Positions 1 through 11,130 of a stretch of DNA of 64,000 bases are shown here, in pieces. The position numbers were made by a program, and so were the translations under genes. Each line of letters starts with the position of its first letter. Within the stretch, counting starts at the first letter, position 1. Source of the stretch: Phytophthora colocasiae (taxonomy: Eukaryota > Oomycota > Peronosporomycetes > Peronosporales > Peronosporaceae); assembly GCA_018806915.1 (NCBI GenBank), contig JAGKQI010000094.1, forward strand, positions 124,001-188,000, written 5' to 3'. The notes under the pieces are model-generated. The model was not told the DNA's origin. It searched no databases and saw only the letters and a program-made list of their open reading frames with translations.

Positions 1-964
1 ACGACGCCGATGCCCCAAACGGGACCGGCGCCGGACTGTCCGAGCTTTGATGCATCTGGCGGACGGACACAGCAAATCGGAGAGTGACGATGAGATCATC
101 TACAAGCGGAGGCCTGTCACTGTGGGATGGGATCGAGGCGGTCCCACGCAGGAAGAGACCTATGCAGAAGGCCTTCAAGAAGAGGCTTCTAGCGTTCGGA
201 ATCGAAGGGCGAACCCAGCGAAGTGATATACATGATAGCACTTCATTCACTAGATTGACTTGTTCTTTATAGATGACCAGCGCTGGATGGAAACGTCCAG
301 GAGCATCGATGGCTGGTGAGCCACCAATGGTGATCTTTCAACGGAGCCAAAGGTGACCAGGCAGCTCCGCGACTCTACGAGGCACTTGCGTGGGCTATGC
401 TGGGGCGACAGATGTCCTTGGCTCTCTGGTAAGCATGGCACTAACGCTGGGGATCCCGCCCGTCAGCTGCGCGGTAGCAACAGACTTCAGCGTGCTGGTC
501 ACGGACGTCCACGAAAGCTAAAAGTTTCGTTGGCGACGCTCTCGGGAAGACGCCGAGTCTGCAACAATGGTCTAGTGCCATCAAGTTGGCATAAAGGCAA
601 TGCAAAAGCCTGTCGTGGCGGTCAATGCAATGACAGGCAAAGCCTTCAGGATAAGCCTTTAGGATAAACCGCGTTCAAGTTTCAGGCAAGGTTCGCGGGA
701 AGATCACAGAAAGCACATGCAAACATAGAGAAATCGAGTGTAATGGCGAAAACAGTCCGACCGGATGCGGTTTGTATCGCCGCTGAAGGTGTCGTGCTTG
801 CCGCCGTCAGGCTCGCTCTATTCATCACCTTCGGGGTTCCACCTGTAGTTTTGGCATTATGTCGATAAATTTGTGGTCATGATGCTGTGTTGCGCTTCTT
901 CTGGAAATGGAATTGTTGGGTTACGGTAAAGGCAACTTCAAGTTGAAGTGCACTGCAACTTATA
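1..964. other. Left-edge intergenic stretch, no gene recognised
   Basis: Only short open frames in conflicting directions are present, none with a recognisable domain or splice pattern. It lies directly upstream of the pogo-like transposon and may be degraded repeat, but I see no terminal repeats or motifs that identify it. Confidence 0.5.
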
Positions 965-966
965 TA

Positions 967-2828
967 ACGTATAATACCGAATAAAGTTCCGCACTCTATT
1001 TTAATACAGTGCTGTCTTTTGAAAATAGCGCACTGTATTCAATATACATCATATATCATTCAGTGTTGAAGTTACCTTTTGCAACAATGCTGACAGCTCA
1101 GGTGGTTAAGCTACCTGGACTTATTGAGGGCCCATTTGGGAGCAGGGTTGTCGCGGGTTCAATTCTCATTGAACGCGTTAATTCTCCGCATTGTGAAATG
1201 GTAAGTTTTCTCTCCAAGTTCTGTTCATTACCAGCCTAAGCGTGAATACTAACACTTCTTTTGCTAGACTATTCTTCGATGACAATGTCATCGAGAGTTT
1301 CCATGATCGACTCTATCTGTGCCTGAGTTTCATCATTCACATCGCTTTCGTTCTCTACACCTTCCTGCAGCTCCCATGCTGCCCGAAACTTCGAGCCGTA
1401 GACATCATGTTTGGCAATATGCCAGTCACTAGAGTTGCTACCAAAGCCACACGCCTTAATGCTCTTCTCCACAACCTCTACAGGTGTTTCTTTCCAAGCT
1501 TGTGAGACCCACGACGTCACCAATGAAATATCTGGAGCTCTTGGATTGCCTGCTTTAGTGTATGTCACCTTGTCAGATCGCTTCCACTGCTCGATCAGCT
1601 TCGATATCGAGTCTTTGAAAGACTTGTAGATGCCTACATCACCTGCTTGTAGATACGGAGTAAGACCTCCAGGAATCACAGCCATTTTAATCGCTCTGTC
1701 ACTACAGCGCTGCTTCACTTTCTTGCCGATGTGAGCTCGCATCGAGTCCCACACAATGTACTGCCCGGGCGCCTGTACTACAGCAGGATAGTACCAGTCC
1801 AACCAGTTCAACAGGAGATCCTGGTCAACCCATGCTCTTTCCTGAAATTCAACGTAACATCCTCCTAGGCGCTCAATTGAGCCTCGGTTTTTGCACTTCC
1901 AGATAAGACACGGAGGTAGCTTTCTTCCTGACGCCGTGACCGCAAGCATCACCGTGATGCGCATAGATGAAAAGCCAGTCGAACGAACCACGATGTGCCT
2001 GGCGCCAATGTCGTCTACCGTGCTTGTCCGAGCATCTTCAAAATAGACCGCGGTTTCATCCATTAGAATTGTTCGATCCAGGTTCATCTTTGGTTTGTGA
2101 AGCGCCAAAAAGTGCATGTATGATACAGCTCTACTCACAAGCACCTCATCCGTAAGCGTCGTTAGGTTGGTGCGCTTGCGCAGCGTGAGATCGTTGCGCT
2201 TCATGAAGTTTTGAATCCATGGGTCGGAAGCAACAAAGCGAATCGGGTCTTCTTCGTGCTCTTCCTCGGTCCTGCTATCCTGGAATAGCGCAATTGCAGC
2301 CGTAGCAATCCAGCACCGTGACACCTTTTCCTTGCGTATGCGTTTGTCGTACACCATGTCTACTAGCCGGTCTTCTAGCTCCCCAAGCAGTGGTTTTCGA
2401 CCACCTCCAGCAATGCGCCGCCGAGCTCCATACTCGGCTAAAATTTGCTCTCTATCACGCCACCACTTCCGGTAAGCTGATGCCGCAATCCGCCAACCGC
2501 GTTGGCGGAAATGTGCCGCCGCGCGAGAGGGCACACCCCCACCTTCGCTTGCAATCCACTCGATTGCTTGCTTCTTTAGGCTGATTTTAACGCTTTTCTG
2601 ACGCGCTGGCATGGAAAATGAAGAGTGAGAGTTTTTTTAACTTTACGTTAGATGGCTCCGTAACCATTCCTTTTTCGTTGGACACGAAAGGTCGCAAAAC
2701 ACGAAAGGTCGCAATCCACAATGACTGGCCTAGAGAGGGCACTCTATTTTTATACAGTGCCCTTAGAGAGAGCGCTCTAATCGAAAGGCACTCTATTCGA
2801 TAGGGGCATACTAATCGGTATTATACGT
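967..2828 (-). mobile_element. pogo/Tigger-like DNA transposon, apparently complete
   Basis: Perfect 14-bp terminal inverted repeats (ACGTATAATACCGA at 967-980 and its complement at 2815-2828) are each followed outward by the dinucleotide TA (965-966, 2829-2830), the target duplication used by the Tc1/mariner/pogo superfamily. Just inside each end lies a near-identical partly palindromic block (GCACTCTATT...ACAGTGC at 991-1012 and 2739-2760), a plausible transposase-binding site. The single long ORF on the minus strand is a DDE transposase. The 1.86 kb length, intact ORF and perfect terminal repeats suggest a young, possibly functional copy. Confidence 0.88.
1269..2612 (-). CDS. pogo/Tigger-type DDE transposase
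   Basis: Transposase of the element at 967-2828, expected to act in the nucleus by cut-and-paste into TA. It is 447 residues, uninterrupted, from an ATG at 2612. The N-terminal ~110 residues are basic with helix-turn-helix character (KKQAIEWIAS..., then a second region around YRKWWRDREQ), fitting the DNA-binding part of the family. The catalytic core shows ILMDETAVYF (first Asp, around residue 186), YIVWDSMRAH (second Asp, about residue 290) and YLQAGDVGIYKSFKD (third Asp, about residue 325), the DDD arrangement of pogo/Tigger/jerky proteins. The second Asp motif, WDSMRAH, departs from the commoner DN-x-x-H form. The tail is acidic (ETLDDIVIEE). No introns or frameshifts are seen. Confidence 0.9.
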   Translation of the reverse strand: MPARQKSVKISLKKQAIEWIASEGGGVPSRAAAHFRQRGWRIAASAYRKWWRDREQILAEYGARRRIAGGGRKPLLGELEDRLVDMVYDKRIRKEKVSRCWIATAAIALFQDSRTEEEHEEDPIRFVASDPWIQNFMKRNDLTLRKRTNLTTLTDEVLVSRAVSYMHFLALHKPKMNLDRTILMDETAVYFEDARTSTVDDIGARHIVVRSTGFSSMRITVMLAVTASGRKLPPCLIWKCKNRGSIERLGGCYVEFQERAWVDQDLLLNWLDWYYPAVVQAPGQYIVWDSMRAHIGKKVKQRCSDRAIKMAVIPGGLTPYLQAGDVGIYKSFKDSISKLIEQWKRSDKVTYTKAGNPRAPDISLVTSWVSQAWKETPVEVVEKSIKACGFGSNSSDWHIAKHDVYGSKFRAAWELQEGVENESDVNDETQAQIESIMETLDDIVIEE

Positions 2829-2955
2829 TACATGTATTCACTTTGTTGGTATCGATTTTGAGTAGTAGTAGTTCTGACAGAAGAAAGTATTTAGACTACA
2901 GCGCCACTCCCAGTAGCCTGTTTCTTCCGTTCGAAATGGCACTGGAAGGACTTAC

Positions 2956-4227
2956 TTAGGTGGAGGTCGGCACGGGGCTGACAGCTCGCAATTGGCTGTC
3001 GAACTCGTCTCGAACAAGGCTCTCGTGGCAACGTGCGCACACGAGAAGCGGCGCGACGTGGCGGTTGTAAATGGCCACGTGCTGCTTCGAGCAACACGCA
3101 GCACATACGTTGTAGGCGCAAAGCTCGCAGCGACAGCAGCTCCGCGGCATGATGACGGAGTACAGTGTTTTCGTGCACACGGTGCAGCGTGAGTTTCGAG
3201 GACCGCTCTGAGGCGCACTACTGTGCACACAACTGCTGCTTAGTCTGCGACCTTGTGATGCTCGGTTATCCACCAGCTTCCCGAGCTTACACATTCCCTT
3301 GGCGAGTTTCCAGAGCCGCGCGTTCATCACCTTGGAAGAGCATGAGCCGTCGCTCTCTGATCGGTGGAAGCGTGCACGGAACACCACGTGCACACCGGAG
3401 CTGACAGGCTCGGCAGATAAGCAGGCACTGAATGGATGCAACTGGTGCAAGGCTCGACGTAGAGGGGCCCGTACTTTACCTGTAATTACCTCCCGGCCAG
3501 CAAGCGAACAGGTCGAGATGTTGAACCCACCGCTGGATGTGGGGGAGAAGAGTTCTGCATAGCATATTTGCTCGTTCTTCTTGTCGAAGAGAGAGGTGTG
3601 GACGAATGCGCACGTTTTGACAAGCAACTGACTGCTACGGTTGTTTGTGCGTGAAGGTTGAGCTGTTTGTTCGGTGCTGTTGGTACGGGTACGGGATTTA
3701 CGACGGAAAATGGCCTTGTGAACGAGAGAGCCGTAGATAAAGTCGGAGCCGTAAAGCGAGCGCATGACTGAGTTGTAGTCGCTTTCACTGGGCGAGCGCA
3801 GTGGTGCTAATTGACTGATGGAGCATGGCATATTCCCCACGGCCAAGACTTCACTGTCCACTAGCGAAGAGAACACTTGAGAGCCGTTAGGAGACTCCGA
3901 CATACTGAGCATCGGAGACTGGCGGGTGTAGAGCTCAAACCCCTTCTTTTGGCGATGCCATCTCCATCCCTGGCTCACCAAGGAGTTGGGCGTATGGTCG
4001 TCGCTGTTACGAGACAGATCTTGCCAGTGCTGCACGCGTCGAGTTCGGCGGAAGAGCTCCCGGTCATCCACTCGGACCGCTCGACGCAGAGACGCAGAGC
4101 TGGTGGCGGACGGTGGCGCCACTTCAGTGTAACTGGGGCGCTGGCGAAGACCATTTCGGTGCTTGCTGCGTGCTGCGGATGGGGATCGAACCGCTAGTTG
4201 GCGCCCGGCATGGAGCTGGGCTCGCAT
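2956..4227 (-). CDS. FYVE-like zinc-finger protein of the oomycete START/FYVE-like family
   Basis: About 423 residues from the ATG at 4227; the frame stays open upstream to about 4380 without another ATG, so the start is uncertain or an upstream exon is missed. The C-terminal ~75 residues hold paired Cys motifs (CTVC, CCRCELCAYNVCAACC, CARC), the spacing of a FYVE-type zinc finger, but without the canonical RRHHCR basic patch, so PI3P binding is not assured. The middle part (SLYGSDFIYGSLVH, FNISTCSLAG) matches in order the protein at 15772-17298, which has SSLV, FKIAMCSLDS and a similar finger. This middle part is probably a START-like lipid-binding fold, by family resemblance only. A membrane-lipid role is inference. 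Confidence 0.7.
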   Translation of the reverse strand: MRAQLHAGRQLAVRSPSAARSKHRNGLRQRPSYTEVAPPSATSSASLRRAVRVDDRELFRRTRRVQHWQDLSRNSDDHTPNSLVSQGWRWHRQKKGFELYTRQSPMLSMSESPNGSQVFSSLVDSEVLAVGNMPCSISQLAPLRSPSESDYNSVMRSLYGSDFIYGSLVHKAIFRRKSRTRTNSTEQTAQPSRTNNRSSQLLVKTCAFVHTSLFDKKNEQICYAELFSPTSSGGFNISTCSLAGREVITGKVRAPLRRALHQLHPFSACLSAEPVSSGVHVVFRARFHRSESDGSCSSKVMNARLWKLAKGMCKLGKLVDNRASQGRRLSSSCVHSSAPQSGPRNSRCTVCTKTLYSVIMPRSCCRCELCAYNVCAACCSKQHVAIYNRHVAPLLVCARCHESLVRDEFDSQLRAVSPVPTST

Positions 4228-5146
4228 CCCAGGCTGGGATTTCCAGTCGGTAGCGACCCGAGTGTCCTGGCTTGCCCGCCACAAGGCAAATCGGAGACTG
4301 TCACGGTGATGCAAAGGCAGCTCGGTCCGACTCGGCTTCGATTCGAAGCACTGATTGATCGACTCGGGCGGCTTAGGCACAGGTGGACACTGGACGCAGC
4401 AACCTCATAGACTCTATGAACTGCCCATGTAGAAGACGAGCCGCTTGAGAGCCACTGACAGGTTGACACTGCCGCTTTGCCTGCGATCGCCACGAAAGAA
4501 TCCGACTGCCGTCGTTGCAGGAATGACGACCGTCAAAACGGAGCTGCCCGCCTGTAGACTGTGGCCAGCCTACTAGATTTATTCACCTCTTGGTGCCAAT
4601 AAATTTTCCAGCACTTGCGTAGCATTCACGTCTGCTGAACTCTTTTGAAACGGGGGTATCAAAGTGGCTGCTGTCGCGCACCTCCCCGGCGTCGGATCGG
4701 TACCTGCGGCTGTTTAGCGAGTACGGTCCCTGGGTGGCTCGGGAGCTCGTCCGCAGTGGGGTTTTAGGAACGCTTCAAGTAATATAAAAGTAGTTCTTGT
4801 TTGTCTTACTACCGGGTAAATTCACGACTGAAAGAAATAAAAGATAAAGCAGGAGCATTGCACAACACTCCTAGGGACGACACCCCGTCTCCCACACTCA
4901 CCTAGTACCTTGGCATGACATCCGTCCTTGAAGTGCTACCTGTCGCCCATTGACAGTAGCTGCTCCCCGTTATTCTCCTTGTTCATTGGCTCGCACATCT
5001 CCTTCGACTTCACAGACGCCAGACCTTCCTGTCTAGCGCCATCAAGATCTCACACGGTACCGTGCCGCAAGAACGGTACATAACTCCACTTCAATGTAGC
5101 CATCTAGCTAGCGTAGCCATCTCGCCACTTGGCTCCGGTCCAGCGA
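4228..5146. other. Intergenic stretch with a possible solo LTR or promoter remnant
   Basis: No convincing ORF. A TATA-like AATATAAAAG around 4780-4792 followed by a long non-coding stretch recalls the U3/R layout of an LTR, but I could not find matching ends or a target duplication. The last five bases (5142-5146, AGCGA) are the left target-site duplication of the adjacent retrotransposon. Confidence 0.35.
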
Positions 5147-5489
5147 TGTCGCAATCTTCTCGCTCACTTGTGAGCTAGAAGATAGTTTGGTAGCACTTGT
5201 ACAGAGAAAGTCTTAATTCAGTTTTGTAGTGCCCGAGATTTCCTCTCGAGGTCACCTGGGTTGAAGCCCACGTCTGCTTGGCCAGAGCAGTAGTCGACTT
5301 TATTCTTTAGATTCCAGAATGAGCGTGCTCGCTCATTCTCTAGCACTAGCCGCTATTTTCCGTTAACATGCATTCCTGACATACACTCTGATTATTGCCG
5401 TTGCTCGAGCCTTGTTGACATGCTACAAGTTGTTTCTTGCAACACTTTGACTTCCTTAGCTCACGAGGTTCTTGAATAATCTCGTGACA
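5147..5489 (-). repeat. 3' LTR of the minus-strand gypsy element
   Basis: 343 bp partner of 10784-11125. The only difference is around base 44 of the LTR as read on the plus strand (GGT versus GC). The sequence just inside it is not strikingly purine-rich, so the polypurine tract is not clear. Confidence 0.93.
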
Positions 5490-5498
5490 TGCCGTCCG

Positions 5499-8400
5499 CT
5501 AAGAGAAAGCCTCCGTAGATTTTGCCTGTTTGTGGTATCGAGTGATCAAGTCGCCCACATACTTCAAATTCTCGAGAGGTTCCCAAGTACGTTTAGCCTG
5601 TCCGAGCCATTTAACCTTGTACATGTCCTTGCCCTTAACACATTTGTAGCCCTCAATGTCTTCCACCAGCTCACCCTCAGTGTTGTCAGGAAGAAGTACC
5701 TTAAATGTTTTCTGCTCCCTTTTCTTGCTGCTAATGTATGGCTTCAGATAGCTGGTATGGAACACAGGGTGGAACTTCACACCTTTCGGTAGTCGTAGTT
5801 CGTAATAGTCATGACCAAGTCGCTTCTCAATGCGATATGGCTCCAATCCATCGAGCTCCCAGCTTTGCTTTTGTGGTGCCAGCATGGTAGTTCGCCAGGT
5901 TTTCAGTCGACAGCAACACTTCCTCCCCGACTTCGGAATGTTTGCTCCGCTCTGTTCTTGTCATAGTACGTGCTCATTCGATCGGACGCCTTCTGCAACT
6001 CACGTCGAACGGTAGCGAGTCGATCGGCCTGGAAGCTCAAGGAACGTCTTCCCTGTAGCTTGGCGTTGGCTCTCTTTCTCCTTCGCTTGAGGTTGGCTTA
6101 AAAGTGTTGCTGGTGTTGAAGGCAAATAGCCTAAGTCAGCTTCGGAACGGTGCCATCTTAATAGACTGCTGGTATCTCGAGTTGTACGCGAATTCAGCTA
6201 GAGATAGATAGGAATCCCAGTCAGTAGATGCTCCGTTTGAAAATGCTCGTAAATAATTTTCAATCGTCTGATTCAGCCTCTCAGTTATTCCATTTGCCTG
6301 ATGACGAAAAAGCGCTTGTCAGCTTTTGTCTGGTTCCCAACATTTCGCACAACGTTCTCCATACAGTTGCTGTAAATTTGGGGTCTCGGTCGGAAAGGAT
6401 TTCCGCAGGAACACCATGCAAAACGAATATGTGGTCTCGGTAGATCTCCGCGACTTCCTTTGCCTTCACCCTACTATTGCACGCGACAAAATGTGCTCGC
6501 TTTGTCAGCTGGTCCACGACCACGAGTATCGAGTCATTCTTCGAGTGTGTTGTAGGTAGTGCAACGATAAAATCCATTGCTACATGCGTCCATCGTCCAT
6601 GAGGAATCGGTTGGCTTTGAGTAGCTCCTGGTGGCTTCGCATTCCTTGCTTTTGTTCTTTGGCAGATCTCACACGATTTCACGTAGGCTCTAACACTCCT
6701 CGGCATGTGTCGCCAATAGTAATGTTGTTCTACCAGTCGTAGTGTTCGTTCAATACCAGGATGCCCGTAATATTCCACATCGTGAAACTCGAACAAAATT
6801 CCGTTTATCAGATCCTCAACAACCGGAATTACAAGCCGAGGTACCACATCGTTAGGTCCTGTGTAGATCAGTTTGTTTTCTTCAAGTGTATATCGATGAA
6901 AATGTCGAATTCGAGGTGCATTGTCTGGTGCTTCACCTAACAGAGCTTGTCGGATGGCCTGTGTCTGCGGGTCTTCGTCGTATCTCGAAATTGCTTCTTT
7001 GACGACAGCCGAGAGACCGATCTCCACGTTTTCCCTAATGATGCTTAAGCCGCCACAACTTTCTAGTGTTTGTTCATCACGAAAGTCAGCTCGTCTCGAG
7101 ATACCATCAGCCACGGTGTTATGTCCTCCAGGTATGTACTTAAACGTCACCGGATATTCACTGAGCTCGTCATACCATCGTGCTATTCGCCGCGAAATAC
7201 TCTTCTGCGCGAATACACTCTCAAGTGATTTATGGTCAGTCTCGACGACAAACGGTTTATCCAGCAGGTAAACTCGCCATACTCGAAGGCCGAACAAAAT
7301 AGCAAGCAATTCTTTCTCCCGGATCGAGTAATTCTTCTCTGCTCCTTTATATTTGCGGCCTTGAAATGCTACAGGTCGCTCCATCGTTTTCATCCCCTCT
7401 TTCTTCTATCTGGTAAAGGACGCCTCCAATCGCAAAGTCGCTCGCGTCCATCCTGAGGAAGAAAGGTTTATTGAAATCTGCTACAGTTAATACAGGTGTG
7501 CTTGAAATCCGTTGCTTCAGGCTCTCAAAGTGCTGAATTTGCTCCTGGCTCCAATCCAACTTCTTCTTAGACTTTGGAGTATCCTTCGCTTTCAACATCT
7601 CAAACAGTGGACCCGCATCCTTAGCAAATCCGTCGCAAAAGCGCTGCACGTATGTGGCTGTCCCCAAGAAAGATTGCAGTTCACTCTTTGTCTTTGGTAG
7701 GGGCCACGTTTGTAGGACTTCTACTTTCTTCGGGTCGATTCTTACTCCATCCCTACCGATATAATCACCAAGACACGGAATCTCCGGAGAACAGAACACA
7801 CATTTGCTCAACTTCACGAAAAAGTCATTTTTCTCCAGCCGTTCCAGCACCTTTATCCAACGCTTCGAGGTGAGAATCGAGATCCTTCGCTCTAGTGAAC
7901 ACATAAATGTCATCAAAGTACGAAAGACAGAAATCAGCCAGATCACTAAGTAATTTGCGTATTCCTGCGTTGAAAGTCGCTGGCGCATTAGACAACCCCA
8001 TCGGTATCACTAAATATTCAAAGGAGCCATCCGCGGTTTGAAATGCAGTGTACTTTATATCCGAATCTTCCATCCGAAACTGATAATATCCACTCAGTAG
8101 ATCCATGCAGCTATACCAATAAGCTCCCTGCATGCGCTCGAAAATACAATCCTTTCGCGGCATTGGCAACGTCCGTCGAACTGTGTGGTTATTCATCGCC
8201 CTATAATCATGTACAATTCGCCAACCTACAGGTTTCTTGACGCAAAATGTAGGAGCCCCATGTGGAGAAGAAGATGGCCTGATCAATCCAGCTTTCAACA
8301 TTTCATCGACCCAAGCTCGAATTTCCTGCTCCTGGGCTGGTGATTGTCGCCATTGTTGCCTGAAAATGGGTTCTTTCGTATCAACTTCCATCTTATGTAC

Positions 8401-9205
8401 TCCATGGCTCCGAGGAGGTAATCGTTTTGGGAGTTTCTGCCTGAAAACTTCTTTATGGCGCTCTAACACGGAGTATATAGGATGTCCTTTATAGTCCTCC
8501 ACAGTTGTCAATGCCTTTGCCGTTTCCGTTTGCTCTTTCTCGATAACTGGTCTCACAACAAACACGCACTCAATGTCTTGGGGCTTTCGCATAAGTCTTT
8601 TGAACTGTTTGCGTGTTATGTATTTTGTTTCCCCACTCGTAACCGAGAAATATCCATGTTGGAAATATCTACTTCGTCCCCGGGTTGAATTTTCCCCACT
8701 GCAACATCGTTTCCTCCGACTCGAGTCGCCGGCTGAGACGGGATCGTCGTTGTCTTCGGTTTTATTGTTTTCTTCTTACTTCCCTGCCGCTTCTTCGGAC
8801 TGCTGTTTGGCTCAAATCCAGGACGAGGCTTGACAGTCTCGTTAATCCAATCAATGTCTGGGTTGGTAGCCTTGAGCCACGGCATACCAAGAAGTAAATC
8901 CTGTTCTTCAGGCACTGGAAGTACCAAAAGTCATCCACGTACGTCGGAAAAGTATCAATGTACAAGTTCATCCGCAAAGTCCTCTTCCTAATCTTCATCT
9001 CTTGTTTGTTTGCTAAAGTAATCGGAACATCTACTCCATGGTCTTCAATTTTGTTTTCCAATCCTGCTCGCTGACAGAAAGCAGGACTCACAGCATTAAT
9101 CGTAGCACCACTATCGATAAAATTCGAGTTTGTCACGAATAAATCATCTCGAGTGCATTGCACGGTACTGTTAGTATGCAATAAGCAGTAATAATCACTT
9201 TCCAA
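5499..9205 (-). pseudogene. pol region of the minus-strand gypsy element, multiply frameshifted
   Basis: In order: aspartic protease (FIDSGATINAVSP, in 8762-9205), a linker (8616-8927), reverse transcriptase (7825-8592, active site YFDDIYVF), its C-terminal part and the RNase H start (7347-7988, RMDASDFAIGGVLY), RNase H plus integrase (6281-7393, with the HHCC finger ending CEICQRTK and the catalytic MDFIVALP and LSDRDPKF motifs), the rest of integrase near 6180-6300 in another frame, then a C-terminal chromodomain (5499-5885, MYKVKWLGQAKRTWEPLENL). Breaks fall near 8925, 8610, 7860, 7385 and 6290. The chromodomain places it among chromoviruses, which often target heterochromatin. Confidence 0.88.
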
Positions 9206-9357
9206 GTCGCTAGAATGATTTGAGTATTTAGAGAAGTAAGAGTGTCGAAAAATCCACTTTCTCCACTTTCTCCACTTGATTCTGCACTGCCACGAACATC
9301 GTCAATTCTTTTATTGTTTTCAATTTGAGATGTACATTGTGAATGTCGTCACAGACT

Positions 9358-10765
9358 TCAGTTGATTTTGTCTGATCGCCGAAATTGTCGGACCTTTCCT
9401 GAGTCTTTAGACGACTGGAGCTTCCGAGTATGCCCACTTAATCGCTCAACATCGAGCGGGCTTACTTCGTTTAACTGCTCTTCTTCACTTTGTGACTGAT
9501 TCTCCGCCACTACTAGTCGTTCCAGCATCGCGAATATTTTCTTGTTCAGGTTGCTGGTTGTGGGGCGCTTTTCCGGGTGTTTGAACCAGCAATCTTCAAC
9601 TCGATGTGGTCCACGGCCGCAATGACTGCAATTCTTCTCTGTCTTAGCCGAATTAAATCCACAACGGCCTCCAAATCCGGATTTACGAGCCGCAGGTGCA
9701 GTTGGATTTGATTGTCGATTCGGCATCGAATTGTTTCCTCCATTTCTGCCTTTGAACTTGTTTTCCGTCGGTTTATTTCCTGCTGTCTTTTCTTTAAGTT
9801 CCCACTCAAGAAACCCTTCTTGAATTGCCGAGTTCAAATCTACCGGCTTCTTCCGCAGTATTTCTCGTTTCATGTTCACGTCCGATAATCCGTTGAGAAA
9901 CACATTCATTGCCGTGAGAGAATCTACCTGCACGATGCGGTTAAGCTCTCGAAATTTGCCTACATACCCGGTATATCCACCAGTCTGTTTGATAGTCAGC
10001 AAACGATTCCGACTTTTTCCATAAAGTTGGGCTCCATAAATTCCATTGCCATATTCAACTTCATCGCACTCCACAGCTTACTCGATGAATCATCAGTCAT
10101 GTATCTCTGATACCAGACCAGAGCATTCTTTTGCACACACTGATTTAATTCGAATGTCAGCAAGTCATCATGTTGTAGTAAATCGTATCCTTTCTGCCGG
10201 AAATACGATTCGAATTGAAAGATGAAGCTGTTTAGTTTCACTCCATCGATTTCTCCGAGGAAAATCGGTGGTTTCACATCCATTTTCCGCAAGTTTAATC
10301 CTCTTTGTCCCTCGAAGATGCCACCAGCTCGGTCACCTGCAGCGACTTGATGGTCATTCATAGCCGGGATAGCTCCCACTGGAGCTGTAGCTGCGGGTAT
10401 GACGGGTTGTCGTTGTGCCTGGTCATCACGAAGGTTCTGTTGCGTGGCACGAGCCAAACGCTGCGCTTCTTGTGCCATTTGCTGTACTTGAGTAAGACCT
10501 GGGTCAAATTTGTCATTCCTTGTACCAAATTAACCACTGTGTCGTTCAAAGCAGCGATTTCGTCTCGAAGTTCGCGACTCATGTTGTTTATTGTTGTGTT
10601 GATGTTAGTGCTAAAAGCCCTAAGATCATCATGGGTTTCGTCCAGCCTTGTCTCAAGGTGATCGATCCTTTCATTCTCGGCATTGCGGAGATTTCCATCC
10701 AACTGTTGCCTCACCGGAGCTGTGTCGCTTCTTAACATCCTTCTCACGGTGTTTCTTTCTTGCAT
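9358..10765 (-). pseudogene. gag region of the minus-strand gypsy element, frameshifted
   Basis: Three overlapping frames (10358-10765, 9996-10478, 9358-10074) together give one Gag-like protein, so at least two frameshifts are present. The N-terminal piece is coiled-coil-rich (ERIDHLETRLDETHDDLRAF), the middle piece is capsid-like (GYDLLQHDDLLTFELNQCVQ), and the C-terminal piece ends in a CCHC zinc knuckle, CSHCGRGPHRVEDC (C-x2-C-x4-H-x4-C). The first in-frame ATG is at 10765, overlapping the candidate primer-binding site. As written it cannot make a full Gag without errors in the sequence or help in trans. Confidence 0.82.
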
Positions 10766-10783
10766 CGTTACCAAGTTCTACTA

Positions 10784-11125
10784 TGTCGCAATCTTCTCGC
10801 TCACTTGTGAGCTAGAAGATAGTTTGCAGCACTTGTACAGAGAAAGTCTTAATTCAGTTTTGTAGTGCCCGAGATTTCCTCTCGAGGTCACCTGGGTTGA
10901 AGCCCACGTCTGCTTGGCCAGAGCAGTAGTCGACTTTATTCTTTAGATTCCAGAATGAGCGTGCTCGCTCATTCTCTAGCACTAGCCGCTATTTTCCGTT
11001 AACATGCATTCCTGACATACACTCTGATTATTGCCGTTGCTCGAGCCTTGTTGACATGCTACAAGTTGTTTCTTGCAACACTTTGACTTCCTTAGCTCAC
11101 GAGGTTCTTGAATAATCTCGTGACA
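10784..11125 (-). repeat. 5' LTR of the minus-strand gypsy element
   Basis: 342 bp, ends TG...CA, essentially identical to 5147-5489. Because the element reads on the minus strand, this copy carries the promoter for the element. Confidence 0.93.
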
Positions 11126-11130
11126 AGCGA

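Larger units (their letters stand above)
5147..11125 (-). mobile_element. Ty3/gypsy chromovirus-like LTR retrotransposon, full length but frameshifted
   Basis: Two LTRs of 343 and 342 bp with TG...CA ends flank a 5.3 kb interior, and the whole is bracketed by a 5-bp duplication AGCGA (5142-5146 and 11126-11130). Reading on the minus strand the order is gag with zinc knuckle, aspartic protease, reverse transcriptase, RNase H, integrase, chromodomain: the Ty3/gypsy chromovirus order. The LTRs differ only at one spot (GTTTGGTAGC versus GTTTGCAGC), so the insertion is recent, yet the interior is split over at least eight frames. A possible primer-binding site (TGGTAACGATGCA, 10761-10773) lies about 10 nt inside the 5' LTR. 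Confidence 0.92.

Noticed and set aside
1084..1195. tRNA-like segment with B-box-like GGGTTCAATTC and complementary ends ACAATGC/GCATTGT
   Set aside because: Too long for a tRNA, no convincing D, anticodon or T stems, and it lies inside the pogo-like transposon; the B-box region forms a different hairpin.
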